DNA of 64,000 bases from Paraburkholderia kirstenboschensis. GTDB lineage: Bacteria > Pseudomonadota > Gammaproteobacteria > Burkholderiales > Burkholderiaceae. The notes beneath the pieces were generated by a model. It had not been told where the DNA came from. It ran no database searches and saw only the letters and a list, made by a program, of their open reading frames with translations. The translations under genes and the position numbers were made by a program. Position 1 is the stretch's first letter. Every line of letters starts with the position of its first letter. Location: the NCBI RefSeq assembly GCF_904848585.1, contig NZ_CAJHCR010000018.1, forward strand, positions 91,556 through 155,555, given 5' to 3'. Shown piece by piece: positions 17,432-25,987 of this stretch.

Positions 17432-17761
17432 TCAATTGCTTTTCGAGTACTGCATCGATTGCTGTTTGCTCGCCCAGTAAGTCTCGGCAGAATGGAAACG
17501 CTTCTGGTTATGCTCGATCGCTACCTGACTCGGCGGATAGTCATGTTTTGGAGCCGGCACCAGGCCGGCGCGTTCGGCTTCGATCAGCTCTTGTCGCACC
17601 ATCCCGCGCGTCTTTTCTGAAGCAGGCCGTTGGACTTGAGACATATCGCCCACGGATGTCTGAGCGGGGTTAGTGGATTGTGGACAGCTATGCTCCGCAT
17701 CGGCAAATGCGGGCGTCGCAACGCACAGACTCACGAGCACCGCACAAAGTTTGATTTTCAT
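17432..17761 (-). CDS. DUF4148 periplasmic protein
   Basis: 109 residues with signal peptide MKIKLCAVLVSLCVATPAFA, then a short polar region containing the DUF4148 core: TRGMVRQELIEAERAGLVPAPKHDYPPS. This family is abundant in Burkholderiaceae, often near metal or stress regulators, and has no established function. A CusR-type palindrome lies 87 bases upstream. A second family member is at 26916-27236. Confidence 0.85.
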   Translation of the reverse strand: MKIKLCAVLVSLCVATPAFADAEHSCPQSTNPAQTSVGDMSQVQRPASEKTRGMVRQELIEAERAGLVPAPKHDYPPSQVAIEHNQKRFHSAETYWASKQQSMQYSKSN

Positions 17762-17847
17762 ATAAAACTCGTTGAAGTTTCGAGCGGACGGGGATGATCC
17801 CGGTTGTCATTATCGGAATTCGGTCGTTAACACGACATGACTCCTGG

Positions 17848-17863
17848 ATGACGTTTCAGTCAT
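17848..17863. promoter_or_regulatory. CusR-like palindrome upstream of a DUF4148 gene
   Basis: ATGACG-TTTC-AGTCAT matches the ATGACA-N4-TGTCAT layout of Escherichia coli CusR boxes in 10 of 12 positions, with the same 4-base spacing. It lies about 87 bases upstream of the DUF4148 start and 1.6 kb from the response-regulator gene. The link to that regulator is inference. Confidence 0.4.
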
Positions 17864-18004
17864 TTCGGAGCGTCACTTGAAGTCCGACGAGGGAGCCCGC
17901 TTCAACGTACAAGACCGACGGCGGATGAACGACGCCTGTTAGAAGAGGCGTGACCGTGACGGTATGGGAGATGAGTATTTGGCGCGCAAAGCGGCCAATT
18001 GCGG

Positions 18005-18027
18005 GGCGCGCCCATGAAGGGCGCGCC
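18005..18027 (-). terminator. GC-rich hairpin after the MFS gene (probable terminator)
   Basis: GGCGCGCCC and GGGCGCGCC form a perfect 9-bp stem with a 5-base loop, about 40 bases past the MFS stop on the minus strand. No strong T-run follows, so termination would be weak or factor-assisted. The rest of the 17762-18069 gap contains only the CusR-like box. Confidence 0.45.
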
Positions 18028-18069
18028 ACCTGGCAACCGGTCATACAACGAACTAGCGCCCAGTTTCCG

Positions 18070-19362
18070 TCAAACGCCGCGCGGTGCGGCAAGAAAACGG
18101 CCGCGCATCGGCTTGAGCACTGCAATCGCGAGCAATGCGGTAACGATGTCAAGCGTGATCGCCGCGCCGAACACCGGCAACCAGCTACCCGCATGCTGGT
18201 GCATCAATGCCGCGAGCGGGCCGCCCAAGATCGAGCCGATGCCCTGCGAAATGTAGAGCCAGCCATAGTTTTCCGTGGCATGCCGCGTGCCGAACGTGTC
18301 GGTCAGCGTCGCCGGGAACAGCGAGAAGATTTCGCCCCAGCCGAAGAACACCACGCCAGACAGCAACACGAACAGCACCGCGTTATCGCGCGTGAACAGC
18401 CACAGCGCCATCGCGACGCCTTCCAGGGCGAACGCGAAAAACATCGTGTTTTCGCGGCCGAATTTGTCGGACACCCAGCCGAACAGCGGCCGCGTGAGTC
18501 CGTTCGTGAAGCGGTCGATCGTCAACGCAAGCGGAAGCGCGGCCATGCCGAACACGAGCACTTTGGTCACGCCGAAATCGGCGGCGAACGTGGCCATTTG
18601 CGACGTGACCATCAGACCGGACGTCGACATCATCGTCATCATGGCAAACATTAGCCAGAAGATCGGCGTCCTGAGCGTTTGCGACGGGCGCAGATTCGCC
18701 ACCGCCGAACCGACGACATTCGCATTGCCTCCGGCGGCGGCACCATGCGCGGGTGGCACACGCAAGCCCTGCGATGCCAGCAGCCCCACCACCGCGAACG
18801 CGATGCCGAACATCCACAGCGTCGCGTCGACACCGCGCGCCTGCAACGAGGCCGCGATCGGAAACGTCGTGACGATCGCGCCCATGCCATAGCCGGCGGC
18901 GACAGCGCCCGCCGCGAAGCCGCGCTGCGCGGGGAACCAGCGCACCATCAGTCCGACAACGCCAACATATACGATGCCCGTGCCAAGGCCGCCGATTACG
19001 CCATACGTCAGATAGAGCATCGGCGCACTCTGGACCTGCGACGCGAACACCCAACTCAGGCCGGACATCACAGTGCCGAACGAGATCAGCGTGCGCGGAC
19101 CGAAGCGGTCGATCAGCTTGCCTTGAAACGGCGAAAAAAACGTCTGCAGAATGATCAGCAACGAGAACGTCACCTGCAGTTCAGGCAACGCGATGCCCAG
19201 TTTCGCGGCGAGCGGTTTGGTCATCAACGTCCAGACGTATTGCGGACTCGAGATCGACATCATGCAGACGAGACCCAGCCCAAGTTGAATCCAGCGGTTA
19301 TGCGTGGCGGGCGTCGAGACATTCTCGATACGCGGCGCCGTCGGTTGCAAGCGTGTGTTCAT
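18070..19362 (-). CDS. MFS transporter, oxalate/formate antiporter (OxlT) family
   Basis: 430 residues with 12 predicted membrane helices. The OxlT-family look comes from SPQYVWTLMTKPLAAKLGIALPELQVTFSLLIILQTFFSPFQGKLIDRFGPR near the N-terminus and GWVSDKFGRENTMFFAFALE mid-protein. The family exchanges small carboxylates such as oxalate and formate or other monocarboxylates. The ATG at 19362 has GGAG eight bases upstream; the longer frame to 19446 is not supported. It sits 110 bases after the gamma-glutamyltransferase-like gene on the same strand and could take up or release its substrate or product. Confidence 0.9.
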   Translation of the reverse strand: MNTRLQPTAPRIENVSTPATHNRWIQLGLGLVCMMSISSPQYVWTLMTKPLAAKLGIALPELQVTFSLLIILQTFFSPFQGKLIDRFGPRTLISFGTVMSGLSWVFASQVQSAPMLYLTYGVIGGLGTGIVYVGVVGLMVRWFPAQRGFAAGAVAAGYGMGAIVTTFPIAASLQARGVDATLWMFGIAFAVVGLLASQGLRVPPAHGAAAGGNANVVGSAVANLRPSQTLRTPIFWLMFAMMTMMSTSGLMVTSQMATFAADFGVTKVLVFGMAALPLALTIDRFTNGLTRPLFGWVSDKFGRENTMFFAFALEGVAMALWLFTRDNAVLFVLLSGVVFFGWGEIFSLFPATLTDTFGTRHATENYGWLYISQGIGSILGGPLAALMHQHAGSWLPVFGAAITLDIVTALLAIAVLKPMRGRFLAAPRGV

Positions 19363-19472
19363 GGTGTTCTCCGTTTCCTGAGCGCATGCCAGCCGGCATG
19401 CGCGAGACGTGCGCCGTCCTCCGGACCTGAACGGCCGGAACTGCAAGTCGTTTGAGAAAAAGCGCGCGGTGT

Positions 19473-21083
19473 CTACCAGCCCGCAGCGGCCCCGTCACTG
19501 CGCGGATCGTAGCCCGCTTCGATTAATCCATCAGGATGTCGAACGATTGCGCCGGCATGCCCCATCGCTTCATCGTAAGGCGCCATCATCTCGACCTCGT
19601 GTCCGAACGCGCTGAGCGTTGCTGCCGTGTGCGCGGCGAAGCGTGGCTCGAGCTTGAGCGTGTCGGTCGATTGACCCCATGTCCGGCCCAGCAGCCAGCG
19701 AGGCGCGTCGATCGCCGCCTGCGGGTTCCAGCCGAAATTCGCGATGCGTGAGAACACCGCGCTCTGCGATTGGGGCTGTCCGTCTCCGCCCATGTTGCCG
19801 TACACCATCGTGCGGCCATCGGCAAAGCGCGCCAGCGCCGGATTGAGTGTATGAAATGGCCTGCGCCGTGGCATCAGCGGATTGAGCGCGTGCTCGTCAA
19901 GCGAGAAACTGCAGCCGCGGTTCTGCCAGTTGATGCCGGAGCCCGGCAGGACGATGCCGCTGCCGAACTCGTGATAAATGCTCTGGATGAAACTCACCGC
20001 AACGCCTTCGCTATCCGTCACGCCTAGCCATACGGTGTCGCCCGGTCCGCGACCGGCCGGCCAGGGCGCGGCTCGCGTCGGCGAGACGCGCGCGGCCATC
20101 GCGTCGAGTGCGGCCGGTTCGAGCAGCGTGGCGGGATCGACCGTCATGTGATCGGGATCGGTGACGTGCGCGTCGCGAATCGCGAAAGCAAGCTTGGTTG
20201 CCTCGACGCACGCGTGGACGAACTCAGGCCCGAGCGGATCCATGTCTTTCGTCAGCACGCGGTCGAGAATGCCGAGAATCAGCAGCGACACGAGACCCTG
20301 TGTCGGCGGCGGCATGTTGTAGATCGTGCCGAGCGAGTGCTGGAGTGCGAGCGGCTTGCGTAAGCGCGCCTCGTGCCCTTCGAGATCGGCAAGCGCAAGC
20401 AGCGAGCCGGCGGACTGAAGATCGCTCGCGATGCTGCGCGCGAGATCGCCGCGATAGAAGTCGTCGAGACCCGCTTCGGCGAGGCGCTCCAAGGTTGCGG
20501 CGAGACGCGGCGCGACGAAACGCTCGCCCGTTGCCGGCGCGCGGCCGTCATGCAGAAAGGTATCTGCGAAACCGGCGATCGGGCTCAGTTCGGCGCGCCG
20601 GCTGTCGACACATTGTGCCTGGCTACGCGTGACGGGCACGCCGGACTTCGCGTAGTGAATGGCGTCTTCGAGAAGACGCTTGAGGGGCAGCTTGCCGCCG
20701 AGCGCGCCCTGCGACCAGCGGTGCGCGAGCTGCCAACCGGACACGGTGCCCGCGACGGTGTTCGCGGCCAGCGGGCCGCGCGTCGGAATCGTCGTATATC
20801 CGCGAGAGCGATACGCTTCGATCGTCGCAGCGAGCGCGGCGCCGCCGCAGGCCTCGATGCCCACCGGCTCCGCGCCGGGACGAGAGATTAGCCAGAAGCC
20901 GTCGCCGCCGATGCTGTTCATGTGCGGATAGACGACTGCGATAGTCGCGGCAGCGGCAATCATGGCTTCGACGGCGTTGCCGCCGTCCCGCATGATGGCC
21001 AACGCGCTCTGCGCCGCGAGCGCGTTCGGCGCGACGGCCATGCCACGCGCGCCGCGCGTCGGATTGAGAAAATTAGATGACAT
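19473..21083 (-). CDS. Gamma-glutamyltransferase family protein
   Basis: 536 residues, full length for the family. The large-subunit start (GMAVAPNALAAQSALAIMRDGGNAVEAMIAAAATIAVVYPHMNSIGGDGFWL) is typical. The autocleavage site appears as GPGDTVWLGVTDSEG, with the nucleophile Thr conserved, and the small subunit has SIYHEFGSGIVLPGSGINWQNRG and NMGGDGQPQSQ. Enzymes of this group hydrolyse or transfer gamma-glutamyl bonds, but many Burkholderia paralogues act on unknown amides. No clear signal peptide is present, so it is probably cytoplasmic. The start ATG at 21083 lacks a clear ribosome site. A GntR-type palindrome lies 20 bases upstream, pointing to control by the adjacent GntR gene. Confidence 0.9.
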   Translation of the reverse strand: MSSNFLNPTRGARGMAVAPNALAAQSALAIMRDGGNAVEAMIAAAATIAVVYPHMNSIGGDGFWLISRPGAEPVGIEACGGAALAATIEAYRSRGYTTIPTRGPLAANTVAGTVSGWQLAHRWSQGALGGKLPLKRLLEDAIHYAKSGVPVTRSQAQCVDSRRAELSPIAGFADTFLHDGRAPATGERFVAPRLAATLERLAEAGLDDFYRGDLARSIASDLQSAGSLLALADLEGHEARLRKPLALQHSLGTIYNMPPPTQGLVSLLILGILDRVLTKDMDPLGPEFVHACVEATKLAFAIRDAHVTDPDHMTVDPATLLEPAALDAMAARVSPTRAAPWPAGRGPGDTVWLGVTDSEGVAVSFIQSIYHEFGSGIVLPGSGINWQNRGCSFSLDEHALNPLMPRRRPFHTLNPALARFADGRTMVYGNMGGDGQPQSQSAVFSRIANFGWNPQAAIDAPRWLLGRTWGQSTDTLKLEPRFAAHTAATLSAFGHEVEMMAPYDEAMGHAGAIVRHPDGLIEAGYDPRSDGAAAGW

Positions 21084-21102
21084 ATTTGACGGGACTTTTG
21101 CT

Positions 21103-21110
21103 TGTATACA
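21103..21110. promoter_or_regulatory. GntR/FCD-type operator candidate before the gamma-glutamyltransferase gene
   Basis: The palindrome TGTATACA, in the context TTGTATACAT, matches the T-GT-N2-AC-A core of FadR-subfamily sites. It is 20 bases upstream of the start codon, where a bound repressor would block transcription. The adjacent FCD-type GntR gene is the natural candidate. Confidence 0.45.
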
Positions 21111-21206
21111 TACCCGTCACCTATGCGAGAAGCATGCCAGGACGTGAGTCGACCGCTCACGCGCGCCAGATAGGATTTCGCGCGGCCGGCACACGCGGCG
21201 ATGTCG

Positions 21207-21953
21207 CTACTTGGTGCCTCGCAACCTTGGTGGTGCATAGGGGGCCGCATTCGGCCCCATTGCAGTGCGTGCGCGTTGCAGGCGCTCGCCCGTCAAGGTG
21301 CGCACCTCAGCGCGGCTACCCTCGATATGGCGCGCGATCAACGCAACGCTACGATCCGTTTCGCGACAACGGATCGCATCGAGGATCGCCACATGTTCGT
21401 CGTAGGTTTCGTCGATGCAGTCGCCATACACGAGATCGAGTCGCCGCACGACCCGGATGCGATCGGTCACGCGCTGCATCGCATTGGTCAGCTCGGCGTT
21501 ATCGGCGGCCTGCACGAGGGCGTGATGAAATGCTTCGTCGAGCGCGACCATCTCGCGGCCGTCACGCCTACGATGAGCAGGCGGGATCTTCCAGATTTGT
21601 TCGAGCTGACCGAGCATCTGTGCGACGCCTTCGGAAAGCTCTCCTTCGGCACTCGCAAGCTTCGAGACCGCAAAGGTTTCAATCAGCTTGCGCATTTCGT
21701 AGAGGTCTTCGAAGCGCTTGAAATCGACCGGCACGACTTCCCAGCCGCCGCGCACATAGCCGCGCATCAGGCCGTCACTTTGCAGGCGCTGCAAGGCCTC
21801 GCGCGCAGGCGTGCGGGACACACCGAAGCGCTCGGCGATGCTGCCTTCCGTCACGCGGTCGCCGGGCAGCAGGCGCATATCGAAGATATCTTCGCGGACG
21901 CTGACATAGACATGATCAGCCCGCGAGGAGGGAATGCCGGTGATGTCGTTCAC
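21207..21953 (-). CDS. GntR-family transcriptional regulator with FCD effector domain
   Basis: 248 residues. The N-terminal winged helix is DIFDMRLLPGDRVTEGSIAERFGVSRTPAREALQRLQSDGLM, a canonical GntR domain. The C-terminal all-helical FCD domain contains FEDLYEMRKLIETFAVSKLA and the metal-ligand-like DEAFHHALVQAADNAELTNAM and HVAILDAIRCRETDRS. FCD regulators respond to carboxylates. It lies just upstream of the gamma-glutamyltransferase and OxlT-family genes on the same strand and probably controls them through the TGTATACA site. Confidence 0.92.
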   Translation of the reverse strand: MNDITGIPSSRADHVYVSVREDIFDMRLLPGDRVTEGSIAERFGVSRTPAREALQRLQSDGLMRGYVRGGWEVVPVDFKRFEDLYEMRKLIETFAVSKLASAEGELSEGVAQMLGQLEQIWKIPPAHRRRDGREMVALDEAFHHALVQAADNAELTNAMQRVTDRIRVVRRLDLVYGDCIDETYDEHVAILDAIRCRETDRSVALIARHIEGSRAEVRTLTGERLQRARTAMGPNAAPYAPPRLRGTK

Positions 21954-22051
21954 GCTTGGAACCTGAGTTGGCGAGTGTCGGGGCTGAGATTATTGTCCGT
22001 CCCGAACGCGCCATGTCAACACGCGGTGAAAAAACCGGCATCGCACGGACA

Positions 22052-23059
22052 TCAGCCGCGAGCGAAATACGCCTTTACAGCCGACAGAAACGTATCGATG
22101 TCCGCGCGCGAGACGTCCTTATGTGTCGCAAAGCGCGACGCATACAGCATCTGCGTGAGAATGCCCCGTGCCTTGAGCCACGCTTCGAGCGGGGCGCAAT
22201 GTTCTTGCGGAAACTGCGCGAACACCATGTTCGTCGCGTGTGACTGCACCGTCACCTGATCGATCTGCGAGAGACCGTCGGCAAGATGTTGGGCGTTGGC
22301 GTGATCGTCCGCGAGTCGCTCGACGTTGCGATCCAGCGCGTACAGACACCCCGCCGCCAGCACGCCCGATTGCCGCATGCCGCCGCCCAGCACTTTGCGC
22401 CAGCGATGCGCGGTGTCGATCAGCGCCTGACTGCCGACGAGCACCGAGCCGACCGGCGCCCCCAGTCCTTTGGAGAAGCAGATCGACACCGAATCGAAGG
22501 GCGCGCACAACGCCGCCAGCGATTGGCCCGAAGCCACCGCGGCGTTGAACACACGCGCCCCGTCCAGGTGCGTCGCAAGTCCGCGCTGACGAACGAATTC
22601 GACCGCTCGCGCCACATAATCCGCAGGCAGCACTTTGCCTCCAATCGTGTTCTCTAGCGCGAACAGACGCGTGCGCGCGAAATGATCGTCGATCGGCTTG
22701 ATGGCGGCCGCAACCTTATCGAGCGGCAAGGTGCCGTCAGCGGCATTTTCCAGCGGCTGCGGCTGAATGCTACCGAGCACCGCCGCGCCGCCGCCTTCGA
22801 ATTTATAAGTGTGCGCCAGTTGGCCGACGATGTATTCGTCGCCACGTGCGCAATGCGCCATCAAGGCCGCAAGATTGCATTGCGTTCCAGTCGGAAAGAA
22901 CAGGCCGGCTTCCTTGCCGGCGCGTTCGGCGACCACGGCCTGCAGACGCAGGACAGTCGGATCGTCGCCCCAGACATCGTCGCCCAGTTCGGCGGTTGTC
23001 ATCGCGGCGAGCATCGGCTTGTCCGGACGGGTCACGGTATCGCTGCGCAAATCGATCAT
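22052..23059 (-). CDS. ltaE: Low-specificity L-threonine aldolase
   Basis: 335 residues of the PLP-dependent beta-eliminating lyase/aldolase fold. MIDLRSDTVTRPDKPMLAAM is the classic opening; ELGDDVWGDDPTV, FFPTGTQCNLAAL, the conserved His in LATHLDGARVFNAA and the Schiff-base lysine in SICFSKGLGAPVGSVLVG are all present. It splits L-threonine or L-allo-threonine and related 3-hydroxy amino acids into glycine plus an aldehyde. It is 98 bases upstream of the GntR gene on the same strand, so it may belong to the same amino-acid or peptide catabolic set. Confidence 0.93.
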   Translation of the reverse strand: MIDLRSDTVTRPDKPMLAAMTTAELGDDVWGDDPTVLRLQAVVAERAGKEAGLFFPTGTQCNLAALMAHCARGDEYIVGQLAHTYKFEGGGAAVLGSIQPQPLENAADGTLPLDKVAAAIKPIDDHFARTRLFALENTIGGKVLPADYVARAVEFVRQRGLATHLDGARVFNAAVASGQSLAALCAPFDSVSICFSKGLGAPVGSVLVGSQALIDTAHRWRKVLGGGMRQSGVLAAGCLYALDRNVERLADDHANAQHLADGLSQIDQVTVQSHATNMVFAQFPQEHCAPLEAWLKARGILTQMLYASRFATHKDVSRADIDTFLSAVKAYFARG

Positions 23060-23146
23060 GTGCTGCTCCTCAGAGTGCCGGCCGCGTCGCGCCTGCAGCG
23101 CGGACGATTTGGATTGAATTGAAAATCGGGTTATGCCGCCATGCGC

Positions 23147-24808
23147 TCACGAGCAGCCGCTGGCGAGCGAAAGCGCCGGGTTGCGCGCAGTTGCATCGCG
23201 CTGCTGTGGGTTTGACGATTTCAGTTCCGAACCGCGGCCGGACCCAACGGAGAAAAGATTGACCGCTTTAAGGAGGTTTCGTGCTTGCCGGTTCAGGGCT
23301 TCCACGGCGGCGCCCGATTGCTGGACGAGCGCGACGTTCTGTTGCGTGCTGTGCTCCAGGCTTGCGATCATCTCGCGGACCTCGCCGATCTGAAGCGTTT
23401 GCTGCTGACACGCGTCGTGGATTTCGCTCATGATGCCGGTGACGCGCGCCGACGAACCCACGACCGCGGTGATGGTCGAGCCCGCGTCATCGACCTGCGT
23501 GGCGCCGTCTTTCACGCGAGCGTCGCTCGCCACGATCAGTTGCCTGACTTCCTTCGCCGCTTCTGCGCTGCGTTGCGCGAGTATTCTGACCTCGCCGGCC
23601 ACCACGGCAAAACCGCGTCCCTGGCTACCGGCACGCGCGGCCTCGACCGCCGCATTCAGCGCGAGGATGTTGGTCTGGAACGCGATCCCGTCGATGACCG
23701 AGATGATCTCCGCGATGCGCGCCGACGACGCGCTGATCCCATGCATCGTCTCGACGACCCGGCCGACCGCCATGCCGCCTTCCCCGGCCGTTTCCGAGGC
23801 GTGCTTGGCAAGCTCGTCCGCGTGTCCCGCATTTGCAGCGTTGGTGGCCACGCTCGCGTCGAACTCCTTGAGCGCGCCGGTGGCCTGCTCGAGCGCGCTG
23901 GCCTGGAGCTCTGTGCGCGCGCCAAGATCGGCATTGCCGGCGGCAATCGCGTGACTCATGTCGGCGACTGCATCGGCGCCATCGCGCACCTGCCCCACGA
24001 TGTCCGCGAGCGCTTCTCTCATCCGCACGACAGTCGCCATCACGCTCCCCGTATCGCCGGTGCGCAACTCGGCGCGCTGGGAAAGATCGCCGCGCCGGAT
24101 CGCGTCGGCGAACGCGATCAGCTCACGCGGTTCGGCGCCGAGCGACCGGCCTACGTTGCGCACGACAAGCACCGCAACGCCAAGACCGATCACGCACGCA
24201 AGCCCGGTCAGCGCGAGCATCATCAAGCGGAAATCGACGCTTATCTGGCGTGCCTCGGCACCGCCCTGCTGGTTAAGCGCTTCCTGAAAGTCGATCAACT
24301 GGTTGATTGCCGCGAGCCACTCGACTAGCGCGGGACGCGCTTGCTGGAGCAGCACGGTGCGTGCCCCCTCGGTGTCGCCGGAGGTTTGCCGTGCAATCAC
24401 CTGGTCGATAAACGGCGTGGCCTTGTTGCCCGCCTCGATCACGCGCGAATAGATAGCGCGCTCGGCTGCGGTGATGTCGGTGCGCTGCGCGTAGACAGCG
24501 GCAAGCGGCTTTGCCGCCTCGTCATAATCCGCCGCGAGTTGCTGGATGTGCGCGACGACGGCCGGCAGCTCATCATGCGAGACGAGAGTGACATCGCGCA
24601 CGGCGATGGACCGGTCATGGACGCTACCGCGAAAGTTGATGGCGTACCGTTCTTTGACGCCGTTGACGTCGATGATCTGATCGAGTCGTTGCCGCACGGC
24701 CTCGACACGTGTGATGGCGATGACCGTCAGCGCAACGAGGGCGAAGAGGACGATGCCGAAGCCAGCAACCAACTGGGTGTGGACACGCAAACCCGCCGTA
24801 GTCCTCAT
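23147..24808 (-). CDS. Methyl-accepting chemotaxis protein
   Basis: 553 residues. TM1 is at about 12-32 (VAGFGIVLFALVALTVIAI), a four-helix-bundle ligand domain spans about 35-188, and TM2 is MMLALTGLACVIGLGVAVLVV. HAMP (ELIAFADAIRRGDLSQRAELRTGD) leads to the signalling domain, whose hairpin tip IISVIDGIAFQTNILALNAA is fully conserved. No C-terminal NWETF-type CheR pentapeptide is seen. The ligand is unknown. The 440-base upstream region carries one copy of the TetR-type palindrome, which may link its expression to the nearby regulator. Confidence 0.93.
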   Translation of the reverse strand: MRTTAGLRVHTQLVAGFGIVLFALVALTVIAITRVEAVRQRLDQIIDVNGVKERYAINFRGSVHDRSIAVRDVTLVSHDELPAVVAHIQQLAADYDEAAKPLAAVYAQRTDITAAERAIYSRVIEAGNKATPFIDQVIARQTSGDTEGARTVLLQQARPALVEWLAAINQLIDFQEALNQQGGAEARQISVDFRLMMLALTGLACVIGLGVAVLVVRNVGRSLGAEPRELIAFADAIRRGDLSQRAELRTGDTGSVMATVVRMREALADIVGQVRDGADAVADMSHAIAAGNADLGARTELQASALEQATGALKEFDASVATNAANAGHADELAKHASETAGEGGMAVGRVVETMHGISASSARIAEIISVIDGIAFQTNILALNAAVEAARAGSQGRGFAVVAGEVRILAQRSAEAAKEVRQLIVASDARVKDGATQVDDAGSTITAVVGSSARVTGIMSEIHDACQQQTLQIGEVREMIASLEHSTQQNVALVQQSGAAVEALNRQARNLLKAVNLFSVGSGRGSELKSSNPQQRDATARNPALSLASGCS

Positions 24809-25248
24809 GAGTTCACCTTTTTCGTGAGAGATGCATTATTTGCTGCGCGTGTCTTCGGCTGTTTCTCTGCGGCTGTTTCGAAGACGGCGCCCGCAGACAG
24901 CGTGCAATGACTCGCGGCCTGACATATCGCCTGAAACGCCACCACGATGCGCCATGGCATTGTGCCGAGGCACAGGCCGTTCGTGAAATTGGTTTGCCTC
25001 ATGGCGACGATTGCGAACAGTTATGACGCAGCCGCCATGCGTAAGCCAGACACTGCTTATGTGCGACGGCGGCGCAGCCCGAACGGGAGACGGCGCGGGC
25101 ACAAATGAGCAGCCGCCAAGGAGCCTGCGCGACAACGCAACCCAATTTCGCAGAATTATATCGTCACCTGACGATTTGTGCTGCAGACAGTGTCGGAACA
25201 TCGCAGCGATAACACTGGAGAGTCGCCCGGCGCCGACTCGCAATGCGT
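24809..25248. other. Intergenic region upstream of the chemoreceptor gene
   Basis: No convincing gene is visible. The one clear signal is the perfect palindrome at 25160-25175. A 65-codon frame at 24805-25002 has no recognisable features and overlaps the chemoreceptor start. Confidence 0.6.
25160..25175. promoter_or_regulatory. Palindromic operator, copy 1 (ATCGTCA-CC-TGACGAT)
   Basis: Perfect 7+2+7 palindrome about 350 bases upstream of the chemoreceptor start and about 75 bases past the tetR stop. The same motif overlaps the tetR promoter and occurs twice between the molybdenum-hydroxylase operon and its divergent MFS gene. Confidence 0.6.
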
Positions 25249-25941
25249 TTATAGCGCAGGCAGCAGGCTCGGCAGGCTCGTCAGGAAGGCGCGCACGTGC
25301 ATGGCAATCACCGCTTCGGCGGGCATGCTGTTTTCATTCGAATAGATGCGGCGGCGAATTGCCAGATGAGACACGGCGCCATGTAACAGCCAACCCACTT
25401 CGCCCAGTTGAGTCGGGTCGGCGGGAATGCGTAGACCCAGTTCATACGCAGTCTCCGTGACGATGATCTCGAGCGCATGGCTGACGATCGCGTTCGTATA
25501 GGCCGGCGCCGTGTGCAGGCCCTCGAGCGACGAATAAAGGAAGAGCCTCAGCCAGCGGCGCGTCAGGAGCGTGTCATAGTACTGGCAATAAAAGCGGTTG
25601 AGCCGGCTTTCAATCGGCACACTTCGGTCTTGCAATTGAACAAACCAGATTGCGTTGAAGATTCCGACGACTTCCCGCTTGTAGACTTCATCAATTAAAG
25701 CGGCCTTGCTCGGGAACAGACTATATAACAAGCGTTGCGATACGCTGCAGGCTTCAGCGATGGCGCGGGTCTGCGCGCCGAGACCATGCTCCGCGAAATA
25801 CTCCGCGGCCTTCTCCAGCACGCGCGCCTGACGCTCGGCGCGCGGCAAACGCTGCGGCGTTTTTTTCATCGGCCGCTTGACCGCCACGCGGTCGGCGCCG
25901 GTTCCACGGCTCGGCTTCTCGATAGTCCCTTTGGTCTTCAT
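25249..25941 (-). CDS. TetR-family transcriptional regulator
   Basis: 230 residues. A Lys/Arg-rich N-terminal tail precedes the TetR helix-turn-helix (RVLEKAAEYFAEHGLGAQTRAIAEACSVSQRLLYSLFPSKAALIDEVYKREV), then an all-helical ligand domain with no obvious similarity I can name. The ATG at 25941 has GGGAG four bases upstream. A TATAAT box at 25960-25965 and an overlapping palindrome at 25972-25987 indicate autoregulation. The same palindrome flanks the 34-43 kb catabolic and transport genes, which are likely targets. Confidence 0.92.
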   Translation of the reverse strand: MKTKGTIEKPSRGTGADRVAVKRPMKKTPQRLPRAERQARVLEKAAEYFAEHGLGAQTRAIAEACSVSQRLLYSLFPSKAALIDEVYKREVVGIFNAIWFVQLQDRSVPIESRLNRFYCQYYDTLLTRRWLRLFLYSSLEGLHTAPAYTNAIVSHALEIIVTETAYELGLRIPADPTQLGEVGWLLHGAVSHLAIRRRIYSNENSMPAEAVIAMHVRAFLTSLPSLLPAL

Positions 25942-25959
25942 AGCTCCCTACGCTCTCGG

Positions 25960-25987
25960 ATTATAGCTGTTATCATCACATGACGAT
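25960..25987 (-). promoter_or_regulatory. tetR promoter with overlapping operator (copy 2)
   Basis: On the minus strand a perfect TATAAT lies at 25965-25960, 19 bases before the tetR start. Directly upstream is ATCATCA-CA-TGACGAT (25972-25987), one mismatch from the perfect palindrome at 25160. The operator covers the -35 region, as expected for self-repression. Confidence 0.65.

Noticed and set aside
24805..25002. 65-codon minus-strand frame before the chemoreceptor
   Set aside because: No ribosome site or recognisable domain, and it overlaps the chemoreceptor start.
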